Shown one piece after another: positions 7,660 through 15,244 of a stretch of DNA of 36,830 nt (positions are counted from its first letter, which is position 1; each line of letters opens with the position of its first letter). A model generated the notes under the pieces. It searched no databases. It saw only the letters and a program-made list of their open reading frames with translations, and was not told the origin of the DNA. The stretch is from IMG/VR virus record IMGVR_UViG_3300047564_001210, positions 1 through 36,830 of that record; one strand, given 5' to 3'. The position numbers were made by a program, and so were the translations under genes. The stretch is from a virus.

Positions 7660-9105
7660 ATGAATAAAACTAATTACGGCTTTGATATACAAAAACTTTA
7701 TCTAGAAATGTTCTTGAGTGATGCAGAAACATTTGTTAGATGTCAGAACATTTTTGATTCAGAAAATTTTGATAAGAAGCTTAGAGATTCGGCAGATTTT
7801 ATTAATACATATGTAGACAAATACAAGATCATGCCTGAACTAGAAATAGTTAACACTAGTTGTAGTTCAGATTTTAAAGATGTATCAGACTTGCCAAAAG
7901 AAAATTATGAATGGTTGTTGGATGAGTTTGAAAGATTCAGTAGACATAAAGCACTAGAAAGAGCAATTATTAAAAGTGCTGATCTTCTGGAAAAAGGGGA
8001 GTTTGGTCCTGTAGAGATTATGATCAAGCAGGCTGTACAGATTAGTCTCAATAAAGACATGGGAACAGACTATTTTGAAGACCCACGTGGTCGTTTGATG
8101 GGTCTTAAAGACAAAAATGGACAAGTGAGCACAGGATGGCCAGTATTCGACAAGAAGTTATTTGGAGGTTTCAACAGGGGAGAACTGAATATCTTTGCCG
8201 GGGGATCGGGGGCAGGGAAGAGCTTATTTTTACAGAATTTAGCCATAAACTTCAGTCAGGCGAACTTAAACGTATTATACGTTACTCTGGAATTGAGCGA
8301 ACAGCTAGTAGCTATGAGATTAGATTCTATGATGACTGGTTTGCCGACACGAGAGATATTTAAAAGTATTGATGATGTTGAATTAAAAGTTAAAATGGCA
8401 GGAAAAAGCCAAGGAGCAATACAAGTAAAATATATGCCTTCTGGAAAGAATATTAATGATCTACGGGCATATATCAAAGAGTATCAAGTGAAGAAAGGGC
8501 ATAAGCCTGATGTTGTATTAATTGACTATTTAGATTTGATGATGCCGATCAGTGTTAAGGTCAGCCCCAGTGACTTGTTTGTTAAAGACAAATATGTATC
8601 AGAAGAAATTCGAAACTTTGCTATGGAACAACAATGTGTATGCGTCACTGCATCTCAATTAAATCGTAGTGCTGTTGAAGAAATTGAATTTGATCACAGT
8701 CATATCAGTGGAGGATTAAGTAAGATCCAAACAGCTGATAACGTCATAGGTATCTTTACCAGTCGTGCTATGCGTGAACGTGGTAGATATCAAATACAGT
8801 TTATGAAAACACGTAGTAGCAGTGCTGTAGGTCAAAAGATAGATTTAGATTTTAATCTTGACAGTTTACGTATCACTGATCCAGGAGAAGATGGTGACGA
8901 GTCTAGCTTTAGCCAAGGCGGAGGAAGACCACAACCTAGTTCCGGAACTGCAAGTATACTTGACAATCTTAAAAAGTCCAGCACAGTAATAGATAAAGAA
9001 GATAGAGAACCTTCTGAAGGAGTTACTGCTGGAAAAATTAAAGGCAAATTAGACGGCAGTCGTATTAGAGAAATGCTGGCAAATATTAACTCAGAAAAAG
9101 ATTAA
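7660..9105 (+). CDS. gp41-like replicative DNA helicase (DnaB family)
   Basis: This hexameric helicase unwinds DNA at the fork in partnership with the gp61-like primase upstream. The 481 residues contain an N-terminal helical domain, Walker A GGSGAGKS near residue 181, Walker B VVLIDYLDLM near 285, and the downstream TASQLNRS motif typical of DnaB-like proteins. The last 80 residues are a low-complexity Ser/Gly/Gln and acidic tail. It is the last gene of the + strand replication block and faces a convergent gene one base beyond its stop. Confidence 0.95.
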   Translation: MNKTNYGFDIQKLYLEMFLSDAETFVRCQNIFDSENFDKKLRDSADFINTYVDKYKIMPELEIVNTSCSSDFKDVSDLPKENYEWLLDEFERFSRHKALERAIIKSADLLEKGEFGPVEIMIKQAVQISLNKDMGTDYFEDPRGRLMGLKDKNGQVSTGWPVFDKKLFGGFNRGELNIFAGGSGAGKSLFLQNLAINFSQANLNVLYVTLELSEQLVAMRLDSMMTGLPTREIFKSIDDVELKVKMAGKSQGAIQVKYMPSGKNINDLRAYIKEYQVKKGHKPDVVLIDYLDLMMPISVKVSPSDLFVKDKYVSEEIRNFAMEQQCVCVTASQLNRSAVEEIEFDHSHISGGLSKIQTADNVIGIFTSRAMRERGRYQIQFMKTRSSSAVGQKIDLDFNLDSLRITDPGEDGDESSFSQGGGRPQPSSGTASILDNLKKSSTVIDKEDREPSEGVTAGKIKGKLDGSRIREMLANINSEKD

Positions 9106-9106
9106 A

Positions 9107-10213
9107 TTACCCAGCAGTCTTTAAGTGACTGAGGAAACTAGTTTTATCTGTTTTCCATTGTTCCGGAGTACCTTGCCAATAAGAGGTCATAGAACCAAGA
9201 CCTTTACCTTTTGGTCCGCCTAAGTACTTACCCAGAGCGGTTGCAAAAATTATTTTCCTGCCAGTAGGATTTCCGTCATCGCCAATCTCATCTGTTTCAC
9301 TGACTTCAAAGTTTCCAACTTTGTATGAATTTGCTAAAGCATATTGCATACCATTTTCAAATTTTGGATCTACTTCGTCATAGGCATGCCACGTATTGGC
9401 ACCAGATTTTGTTTTATAAGCTGACTTAATAGACCTGGCGGCTTCTTTTGGATCTCTGCCACTATCATACATTATACCAAGACCTGTTGCCGCAACATCA
9501 GGATCCATTTGGCGTATGGCGCCGCCGTGTGTAAACGGGCCCATTGGATTTTCATCGTGATCATGTGGACTATCTATTGCTATAGATTTGCCTATATTAT
9601 AACCTGCTCTGTTAAAATCATTGGCAGAATATATATGAGTCTTTACTTGTTGGTCAGTTATGTTAGGAAAGTAATGTCTGAGACTGCGTTCAATACTAGC
9701 ATCGTCGTGGCCTGATCTATGTAAGAAATTAGCCACAGCATTCATATCACCGCCACCGCTTGGCAATTGTTTGATTGGTGGAATTTTTAACACACCTGCT
9801 GGAGCATTTGGATCTTGAAATCCCTGATGATCACTATGTGAGATAGCAGTTCCTTGTGGAGATATAACCATTGTGCCATCACCTTCATAATTCCAAGGAG
9901 CATCCAAACGGTTTGGCAAGTCATCATGTATCCCTGCTTTACGACGAATATCTATTGGCAGTGTTTTCCAATCTTGACCTTTATATTTGCCGTGTTGTAT
10001 TTGACGCCAAGCTTCTTGACCATCCTTAGTCTGCATTTGATCCCAAGCTTCTGGATTGCTAATAATAGCCTTGTGCTTGTAAAAATCTCTTACTTCACCT
10101 TTGCCACTATATCCACCAGGTAGTTCTTTTGCCTTAGTAGGTTCAGCACCTTGAGCTACGGGTCGTTCTGATTCTAATTCTTCAAGAATATTTAAAATGT
10201 CTCGTATATTCAT
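9107..10213 (-). CDS. Putative late, possibly encapsidated protein
   Basis: 368 residues, soluble, rich in Gly, Asp, His and Pro, without a recognised domain. The N terminus (MNIRDILNILEELE) is a short amphipathic helix. It resembles the capsid-targeting peptides of T4 internal proteins, and LEE or ILE fits the L/I-x-E cleavage rule of the gp21 prohead protease. A late-type box (AATAAATA) lies seven bases upstream of the ATG. An internal head protein is therefore a reasonable guess. It is convergent with the helicase gene. Confidence 0.8.
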   Translation of the reverse strand: MNIRDILNILEELESERPVAQGAEPTKAKELPGGYSGKGEVRDFYKHKAIISNPEAWDQMQTKDGQEAWRQIQHGKYKGQDWKTLPIDIRRKAGIHDDLPNRLDAPWNYEGDGTMVISPQGTAISHSDHQGFQDPNAPAGVLKIPPIKQLPSGGGDMNAVANFLHRSGHDDASIERSLRHYFPNITDQQVKTHIYSANDFNRAGYNIGKSIAIDSPHDHDENPMGPFTHGGAIRQMDPDVAATGLGIMYDSGRDPKEAARSIKSAYKTKSGANTWHAYDEVDPKFENGMQYALANSYKVGNFEVSETDEIGDDGNPTGRKIIFATALGKYLGGPKGKGLGSMTSYWQGTPEQWKTDKTSFLSHLKTAG

Positions 10214-10220
10214 AATTTAA

Positions 10221-10228
10221 TATTTATT
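10221..10228 (-). promoter_or_regulatory. T4-late-type promoter box of the gene ending at 10213
   Basis: AATAAATA on the minus strand, seven bases before the ATG. The predicted leader is about two bases. Confidence 0.6.
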
Positions 10229-10783
10229 TTAAGACATCCAGTCTTTGACCATACTTTTGGCACAGTGATGTACACATTCTGTCCAAAGATCCAGTTCGTC
10301 CAATTCAAATACAGTTTCTAAATCTGGTTCACCAATTAGCCAACTGTGTTCTGGTCGCCAAGGTGGCAAACCAGCCATCTCCCCTTCTAACTGACCAGGA
10401 CCCCAAGTGCAGACTCCTATGATAGTTCTTAGATACTTAGGACGTTCCCCATCTATGAGCTTGCCAATAAATTCCATATCATTACTGATACAAATACCAC
10501 TAGGAGACATTATAGTTTCGGAACTGATTACATCGGCACTGTGAAACAACACCAACTTGTGTAATTCCATGGGACCGCCCAAGTGTACAGATCCTCCCAG
10601 TCTAAGATCAATTCCTGCACGTTCCATTATTTTACTGGAAGGTATATTTGATGATCTATTAATAATGACTCCCCAGCTGCCTGCATCATTGTGTTCTGCT
10701 ATATAGATCACAGTGTTGGCAAACCTCCTATCAATGATGTTAGGAGGGCTGACTAATATTTTGCCTGTGTAGTTTTGGTTCAT
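10229..10783 (-). CDS. YqgE/AlgH family protein
   Basis: 184 residues, close to the usual length of bacterial YqgE/AlgH (DUF179) proteins. Family features in order are GKILVSPPNIIDRRF at the start, VIYIAEHN, GVIINR, LGGPM, LVLFH, and WGPGQLEGEM near residue 130. The cellular function of the family is unsettled. This is a bacterial-type gene carried by the phage as an auxiliary gene. A late-type promoter box lies five bases before its ATG, divergent from the next gene. Confidence 0.92.
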   Translation of the reverse strand: MNQNYTGKILVSPPNIIDRRFANTVIYIAEHNDAGSWGVIINRSSNIPSSKIMERAGIDLRLGGSVHLGGPMELHKLVLFHSADVISSETIMSPSGICISNDMEFIGKLIDGERPKYLRTIIGVCTWGPGQLEGEMAGLPPWRPEHSWLIGEPDLETVFELDELDLWTECVHHCAKSMVKDWMS

Positions 10784-10788
10784 ACTAA

Positions 10789-10796
10789 TATTTACC
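10789..10796 (-). promoter_or_regulatory. T4-late-type promoter box of the YqgE/AlgH gene
   Basis: GGTAAATA on the minus strand followed by TTAGT and the ATG. This is the same arrangement as at 5687, with one change in the box. It is back to back with the + strand box at 10801. Confidence 0.5.
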
Positions 10797-10800
10797 CATA

Positions 10801-10808
10801 GATAAATA
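10801..10808 (+). promoter_or_regulatory. T4-late-type promoter box of the nucleotidyltransferase gene
   Basis: GATAAATA, seven bases before the ATG at 10816. It is divergent from the box at 10789. Confidence 0.6.
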
Positions 10809-10815
10809 TCATATC

Positions 10816-11535
10816 ATGAAGATTTTTGAATTTCAATTACCAGTAACTTTTCACAATCAATTAAATCCTAAGTTATGGAAGGACGAGGAATTATTGCCTG
10901 AAGTAAGATTAAAACTATTGGCCTCGGCCAGGGAGTTTATATCTTTCTTAAAGATGGAGAACTTGCCGCTCCGGGACATAGTCATAACTGGCAGTAATAC
11001 CAATCTCACGTACACTGATAAAAGCGACCTTGATCTACACATCATCGTAGACATGGATAAAATATACGACGGCAATGACCTAGTGAGACAGTTCTTTGAC
11101 AGTAAGAGACGTCTGTGGAACAAGACCTATGATGTCACAGTTAGATCCATACCTGTGGAAGTCTATGTAGAGGACAACGACGAAACTGTACAGGGCAATG
11201 CCTTCAGTTTGATGTCAGCGCAGTGGCTGAAACGTCTTCCCTTGGACCGAGTAGATATCAATGAACGCAGTGTTAAAGCCAAATATCTACAGATGGTGCG
11301 TGATATCAAACGTGCTCTAGAACGTGCAGACAGCACAGATGATTTCACTAGATTGATGAAAAAGATCAAGGACTATAGGCAGTCGGGCTTGGATCGATAC
11401 GGTGAATTCAGTACCGAGAACCTAGTGTTCAAAAGTCTCAGGAACAATGGCTGGTTAGAGACCATAGATCAACAGCGCACAGAGTTAGTTAACAAGATGT
11501 TGAGCCTTAAAGAAAAACAAGACATTTTCGTCTGA
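10816..11535 (+). CDS. Nucleotidyltransferase-superfamily protein
   Basis: 239 residues. ITGSNTNLTYTDKSDLDLH near residues 57-75 is the G-S...D-x-D signature of the DNA polymerase beta-like nucleotidyltransferase fold, where the two aspartates bind metal. The substrate is unknown: the family includes nucleic-acid, protein and small-molecule nucleotidyl transferases. The helical C terminus is basic. The N terminus MKIFEFQLP resembles other short N-terminal peptides of phage late proteins. A late promoter box precedes it. Confidence 0.82.
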   Translation: MKIFEFQLPVTFHNQLNPKLWKDEELLPEVRLKLLASAREFISFLKMENLPLRDIVITGSNTNLTYTDKSDLDLHIIVDMDKIYDGNDLVRQFFDSKRRLWNKTYDVTVRSIPVEVYVEDNDETVQGNAFSLMSAQWLKRLPLDRVDINERSVKAKYLQMVRDIKRALERADSTDDFTRLMKKIKDYRQSGLDRYGEFSTENLVFKSLRNNGWLETIDQQRTELVNKMLSLKEKQDIFV

Positions 11536-11631
11536 TTCTTTAAAGAAACAGTTAAAAATACAGCCAGAATTTTAAAGTTTTTAAAGAAAAATAGACGAAA
11601 TTAACACCGTTTTAAAAAGAACACATACTAC

Positions 11632-11877
11632 ATGCAGAACAATAATAAAAAGCGCAATATCACAGAAAGAATCACCAATTTGAATCAAGAGATCAATAGT
11701 ATCAGTCAACAGTTGATACAACAGCAGGATCTAGATCAAAAACTGGCGCTACAGCAGACCATAGACAGCCGAAGAGCTCAGATCACCGAACTGCACGTGA
11801 CACTGGCCGGTTTGGATCAACAAGAGATAGCTGCCGTACAAGAGAAAATACAGGGCACCACTAGATTCAGGATTTAA
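11632..11877 (+). CDS. Small coiled-coil protein
   Basis: 81 residues, Gln-rich, with heptad-like Leu/Ile spacing along most of its length (LNQEINSISQQLIQQQ). No membrane segment or known domain. No Shine-Dalgarno is clear, and the 96 bases upstream are AT-rich with the palindrome TTCTTTAAAGAA at 11538-11549. Function unknown. Confidence 0.7.
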   Translation: MQNNNKKRNITERITNLNQEINSISQQLIQQQDLDQKLALQQTIDSRRAQITELHVTLAGLDQQEIAAVQEKIQGTTRFRI

Positions 11878-11897
11878 CTGTGCTGAATACCCTTGCT

Positions 11898-11905
11898 GTT
11901 AAATA
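11898..11905 (+). promoter_or_regulatory. Late-type promoter box of the IscA-like gene
   Basis: GTTAAATA followed by TCCGT and the ATG at 11911. It has the same spacing as the box at 5687, with one base changed from NATAAATA. Confidence 0.45.
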
Positions 11906-11910
11906 TCCGT

Positions 11911-12246
11911 ATGAAATTACAGCAAGTAGACAAATTACCACAAGGCTCGCGCAGTTTCCTCACAGTCACAGCACAGGCCCAGCAGAAGATACGGGATCTA
12001 GTTAGGATCTCCCCACCGGGCTGCTTTCGCATACGTGCAGACATAGGATCTAAGACCACTGATTGGACCTTTGCTTGGGACGATCAGTTCAAAGATGAGG
12101 ATTTTGTAGTGGACATTGACGACATAGAAATAGTCATGGATGCCACTACCATAGCCTACATCTTGGACGAGTACACCCTGGACTTTGAGCTGGATCAGTT
12201 CAGCATATTCAAGAATCCCCTGGGTGCCCTAAGGCATCAGCAGTGA
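11911..12246 (+). CDS. IscA/HesB-like protein lacking the cluster-binding cysteines
   Basis: 111 residues. LTVTAQAQQKIRDLV, then CFRIRADIG, then VVDIDDIEIVMDATTIAYI, LDFELDQ and FKNPLG follow the A-type iron-sulfur carrier fold through to its end. Canonical IscA uses one cysteine in the middle and a C-x-C near the end. Here only Cys38 is present and the protein stops after the NP motif. It may bind iron differently, pair with a host protein, or have lost the carrier role. The start is set by the late box. The stop overlaps the next start (GTGA). Confidence 0.8.
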   Translation: MKLQQVDKLPQGSRSFLTVTAQAQQKIRDLVRISPPGCFRIRADIGSKTTDWTFAWDDQFKDEDFVVDIDDIEIVMDATTIAYILDEYTLDFELDQFSIFKNPLGALRHQQ

Positions 12247-12800
12247 TCACTGACTTATTCCCCCAGCCCATATGGATCAGGGATTCGGAACACGCTTGGG
12301 ACTATAGATCCATGATATCGGCTGCAGAGCCCTGGGCCCAGCCACATGCGCTGACAGTTCAAGGACAGAGTACCTACGCACAGCGACGTCAGATATTGGA
12401 ACTACCTGAGTTCCACAAGCTGCACACATGGTTGGATTCCGAAGTCAGCACTTATCTAGACCTAGTGGGTTCAGTGAACAAGGTCACAGTGATCAACAGC
12501 TGGGTCAACTGGAATCCACCGGAGAGCAGCACAGACAGGCACTCACATCAGCTCAGTCGTGTCAGTGGTGTGTTTTATCTAGAAGCCGAACCCTGGTGCA
12601 GTCCCCTAAGACTGTACAGTAATCAAAGGCAGTTCCAAGGTTATGATTTCATCAGCAGGGAAACAGACTACAATCAGCAGTACAGGGACATAGGCATATG
12701 CAGAGGCAGACTGATATTGTTCCCGGGCTGGATGGAGCACTCAGTGCCCAAGACCGCTGGCCCACGCACTGTACTGAGTTTCAACACTGTGTTCGTTTAA
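12243..12800 (+). CDS. Putative 2OG-Fe(II) oxygenase (TIGR02466-like), first copy
   Basis: 185 residues, GTG start overlapping the IscA-like stop. It opens LFPQPIW like this phage/bacterial family. His100 and His102 precede SGVFYL, and LILFPGWMEHSVP (His166) with Arg175 and SFN forms the second half of the double-stranded beta-helix. These are likely iron and 2-oxoglutarate ligands. The substrate is unknown. Coupling with an iron-sulfur-type protein upstream is suggestive of iron handling. It is convergent with a paralogue. Confidence 0.85.
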   Translation: MITDLFPQPIWIRDSEHAWDYRSMISAAEPWAQPHALTVQGQSTYAQRRQILELPEFHKLHTWLDSEVSTYLDLVGSVNKVTVINSWVNWNPPESSTDRHSHQLSRVSGVFYLEAEPWCSPLRLYSNQRQFQGYDFISRETDYNQQYRDIGICRGRLILFPGWMEHSVPKTAGPRTVLSFNTVFV

Positions 12801-13381
12801 ATTTCCACCAAGGTCAGTTCAGATTCACGACCCATGGTTCCCCGGAACTGTGTGTTAAAGCTCAGAGTGATGCGTCTCCGATCCGTGTCATTCACAGGCA
12901 CAGCATGCGGTATCCAGCTGGGAAATAAGATCAACTCGCCACGATTTACAGTGATCACTTCTACATCTCTAAGCTGACTGCGTTCTCCCAATTGATAGTT
13001 GCCCGAAACATTGCTGTGGAACTCTATATAGTTAGGTCCCTCAGTGAGATAGTATACTCCGCTGACTGCACTGTTTAAATGTCTATGCTGATGATGACTG
13101 CTGCCCGGTTCATTGAAATTCAACCAACTCTGCGTGATAGCTAGTTCAGCAGTGGTCACATCCAATACCTGTTCACAGTACTGCTGTAGACTGCTGTTTA
13201 TATGATCTCGTAGCTGATGGAAGTTATCATAACAGTTCAAAATCCTCGACTCTTCACTGGTACGATTATAGGTATTGGTTCTACTGCGCTGAAAACAGTA
13301 GCTTAACACTGAATCTATATTGGGGAAATGCCTAGCCGGAAATCTAGCCATGGGCACTGAGAGTAATGACTGTATATGCAT
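12797..13381 (-). CDS. Putative 2OG-Fe(II) oxygenase (TIGR02466-like), second copy
   Basis: 194 residues with the same layout as the neighbour: LLSVPMARF at the start, His99 and His101 before SGVYYL, LILFPSWIPHAVP (His159), Arg170 and SFN. The two genes are convergent and their stop codons share the palindrome TTTAAA (12797-12802). Sequence identity between them is modest, so the duplication is old or they were acquired separately. No clear ribosome site precedes the ATG at 13381. Confidence 0.83.
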   Translation of the reverse strand: MHIQSLLSVPMARFPARHFPNIDSVLSYCFQRSRTNTYNRTSEESRILNCYDNFHQLRDHINSSLQQYCEQVLDVTTAELAITQSWLNFNEPGSSHHQHRHLNSAVSGVYYLTEGPNYIEFHSNVSGNYQLGERSQLRDVEVITVNRGELILFPSWIPHAVPVNDTDRRRITLSFNTQFRGTMGRESELTLVEI

Positions 13382-13537
13382 AATACACTAATTAGCAGTG
13401 AACCGCCATGGCCCAGAGTGGTTTTGATAGCCCCGCAGGGGCCAGCGACACTGGCGGCGCAGCCGCTGCGAAGCAGAGCAGCGCGATAGTCGCAGTTGGC
13501 ACCTTTTGGCAGGGAAGGATACTGCACAGTGATTCTA

Positions 13538-13574
13538 CAGTACGCATACAGTACGCATACAGTACGCATACAGT
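13538..13574. repeat. 11-bp tandem repeat, 3.4 copies
   Basis: CAGTACGCATA is repeated exactly at 13538, 13549 and 13560 and followed by a partial CAGT. The 11-bp period is close to one helical turn, so a protein could bind each copy on the same face. Confidence 0.9.
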
Positions 13575-13575
13575 G

Positions 13576-13590
13576 AGTCACTGAGTGACT
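13576..13590. repeat. 15-bp perfect palindrome
   Basis: AGTCACT, one base, AGTGACT, immediately after the tandem repeat. It could be an operator for a dimeric DNA-binding protein. Confidence 0.8.
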
Positions 13591-13860
13591 GCATGGGCAG
13601 ACCAGCGTAAAAGAAACAATTACTGAACAGTAGAAGTCCTGGGACCGAAAGGGTCTACACAGTGTAAAAATCTGCTGCGCAAAATTTTTAAAAGTCGATT
13701 TTTTCGACCCCCACCACTTCTTAACCAGTGGGTTCGTGATTTTGGGCAATTTGTAAAGTTAGGAAAAAGTTTGAGTAGACTTGCGGGCTGTTGCTTTTTT
13801 ACAACAGTTGTGTATATAAGCCACCACCCACCTACCTGCTGACATCAGCCACCACCACCA

Positions 13861-14178
13861 TTAATATCCACAGCCCCTGACGTCACTGTTCAATGATGGC
13901 TTCAACTGGGCTATCAACTCTCGCTCACGAGCGTGTGCCGCAGCCTTGCCACGCACGATCTCTAAAGGGCGTATGTCTATAAGCTCCTTGCTGGCTAGTG
14001 TGCGCAGAGCTTGGCATAGTAGCCAACCCTTCTGCTCCACTGTGGCTCTGTAGTAGTGCTTATGGGCACGGCGTTGTAGACTGTGCAACACTGTCTTGTC
14101 TTTGTATGTGATACCAATGTAGCTCTGCTCATCTACACGGATCTCGTATATGATATGATTGCGTAGTTTAACGGACAT
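13861..14178 (-). CDS. GIY-YIG-like nuclease
   Basis: 105 residues from ATG 14178. YEI at 11-13 and YIG at 20-22 form the two strands of the GIY-YIG core. Arg36/Arg37 in QRRAH, Glu85 or Glu87 in HARERELI, and the closing P-S-L-N (94-97) match the usual catalytic arginine, glutamate and asparagine positions. Such small proteins cut DNA or act as homing enzymes. The start follows GGAGCACACT. A longer frame from 14238 is rejected because it would read through the promoter. Confidence 0.75.
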   Translation of the reverse strand: MSVKLRNHIIYEIRVDEQSYIGITYKDKTVLHSLQRRAHKHYYRATVEQKGWLLCQALRTLASKELIDIRPLEIVRGKAAAHARERELIAQLKPSLNSDVRGCGY

Positions 14179-14209
14179 AGTGTGCTCCAGTGCTTTAGTG
14201 TATGTGTGT

Positions 14210-14238
14210 AGTATAGCATCAAAGGTATTACCTGTCAA
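14210..14238 (-). promoter_or_regulatory. Early sigma70 promoter for the GIY-YIG-like gene
   Basis: On the minus strand TTGACA (14238-14233), 17 bp, TATACT (14215-14210). Confidence 0.75.
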
Positions 14239-14261
14239 CTCATATTGTGAATACCCATAAA

Positions 14262-14336
14262 GGGTGGCGGGGGATCTTATCGTAGGCCACTACCCCACGA
14301 ACCCCCCGCCGTTTTGCTGGGACACTACTCCCAGCG
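14262..14336 (-). ncRNA. Structured 3' region or small RNA, nested hairpins
   Basis: On the minus strand GCTGGGA/TCCCAGC (14335-14316) is followed by AAAA. A second 8-bp stem GGCGGGGG/CCCCCGCC (14310-14266) encloses a GTAG/CTAC stem. It lies after the gene at 14369-14710 and before the next promoter. It could be a tandem terminator or a processed RNA. Confidence 0.4.
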
Positions 14337-14368
14337 GGTGTGACCCATTGCGGGCCACGGAGCAATCT

Positions 14369-14710
14369 TTAGTCTAGTCTACTGCCAGCATAGGCTTTCA
14401 CGCCCAATGTCTGTGTGAGGTATTCAGCGGCTGCTTCTGCACCTGCTTCCAGTGTGTCCACATTCTGTACACACATCTCGCTGGGATTCCACAGTTGCAG
14501 TCCACCTGAGTAGCTCTTACGGAAGCCTGCCTCGATCAATGCACGGCCCAACTTGGTTGAACCTTTCTCATATACAGTGACCCAAGCAAAGCCACAGGCG
14601 TATTGGTCACGCCCACCCAACTTTTCCATATAGAACTTCTTAGCGGCTAGACGTGCTTGTTCTTTAGCGCCTTCTACAAACGAAATAACTTGCTCTTTGG
14701 TGTATGACAT
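14369..14710 (-). CDS. Conserved phage hypothetical protein
   Basis: 113 residues, mixed alpha/beta. The central part (GGRDQYACGFAWV, KLGRALIEAGF, GGLQLWNPS) has the look of a conserved phage family; I recall no function. It has its own sigma70 promoter and AGGAGCTGAA ahead of the ATG. Confidence 0.85.
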   Translation of the reverse strand: MSYTKEQVISFVEGAKEQARLAAKKFYMEKLGGRDQYACGFAWVTVYEKGSTKLGRALIEAGFRKSYSGGLQLWNPSEMCVQNVDTLEAGAEAAAEYLTQTLGVKAYAGSRLD

Positions 14711-14740
14711 TTCAGCTCCTTAGTGTGTTACAGTCTTTAT

Positions 14741-14769
14741 AGTATATGCTCAGTGACTGGTTTTGTCAA
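14741..14769 (-). promoter_or_regulatory. Early sigma70 promoter for 14369-14710
   Basis: TTGACA (14769-14764), 17 bp, TATACT (14746-14741) on the minus strand. Confidence 0.8.
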
Positions 14770-14776
14770 CCGTTTT

Positions 14777-14965
14777 TTAGTCTATCCAGCCACAGAGTTT
14801 AGTGGCCAATACAGTGCAGAACACTCCAGTGCCTAGACACAGTGCGCCCACTGCTAGATTCAGTAGACCTGGAGTGGTCCAGCTCTGGCCGGCTACATAG
14901 AAGTTGATGAAGGCTATGAAGAATTGCAGTGCGCCCATGAGTTTGAAAAATTTAGTGTCAGTCAT
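14777..14965 (-). CDS. Small membrane protein, two segments
   Basis: 62 residues with two hydrophobic stretches (about 10-27 and 33-56) separated by QSWTTPG, so probably a helical hairpin in the inner membrane. It has its own promoter and an AAGGAACTGAA ribosome site. Function unknown. Confidence 0.75.
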   Translation of the reverse strand: MTDTKFFKLMGALQFFIAFINFYVAGQSWTTPGLLNLAVGALCLGTGVFCTVLATKLCGWID

Positions 14966-14995
14966 TTCAGTTCCTTAGTGTGTTAGTGTATGTGC

Positions 14996-15024
14996 ATAAT
15001 AGCACAGGGTTTAGGTTTTGTCAA
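14996..15024 (-). promoter_or_regulatory. Early sigma70 promoter for 14777-14965
   Basis: TTGACA (15024-15019), 17 bp, TATTAT (15001-14996) on the minus strand. Confidence 0.75.
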
Positions 15025-15240
15025 CCGAATTCTTGTCTAAGGCCACGCTGTTCCACGGTCGCCCCTTAGCGGAGTTGTTGCCCTGTCCCGACACTAATCA
15101 GCATCTGCTACGTAGTGTCCACGCCGCTGGGTTGTCTGAGGTTCTTAGGCCTCGCTGTCGGTGCCCCAGCCACCGGGATTCTATCGTTTACCACACGCTA
15201 CTTTCAGGAAAGTAGTAACCGGAATCTCTTATAACTATGA
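15025..15240 (-). ncRNA. Candidate structured non-coding RNA with its own promoter
   Basis: A near-consensus promoter reads into about 215 bases that contain no convincing gene. They can fold into five stems: GATTC/GAATC enclosing CTACTTT/AAAGTAG (15177-15226), CGGTG/CACCG (15159-15175), GAGG/CCTC (15138-15153), GACACTA/TAGTGTC with an inner AGC/GCT (15090-15119), and CTAAGG/CCTTAG (15037-15069). It does not match tRNA, tmRNA or RNase P by eye. The next promoter begins right at its end. Confidence 0.5.
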
Positions 15241-15244
15241 CTGT

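Larger units (their letters stand above)
13382..13860. other. Non-coding spacer with repeats and hairpins
   Basis: I see no credible gene in these 479 bases. They contain a triplicated 11-bp repeat (13538), a 15-bp palindrome (13576), a small GNRA-type hairpin GACC-GAAA-GGGTC near 13642, and GTCGA-TTTTT-TCGAC near 13694. The region separates late-type genes from the early cassette array. Confidence 0.6.

Noticed and set aside
13538-13574. CRISPR-like array
   Set aside because: The 11-bp units are directly adjacent with no spacers.
13315-13749. A 144-codon minus-strand open frame
   Set aside because: It covers the tandem repeat, palindrome and hairpins, overlaps a real gene in another frame, and has low-complexity Cys/Ser-rich content with no ribosome site.
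14179-14238. Upstream extension of the GIY-YIG-like gene
   Set aside because: It would translate the -35 to -10 promoter; the ATG at 14178 has a good ribosome site.
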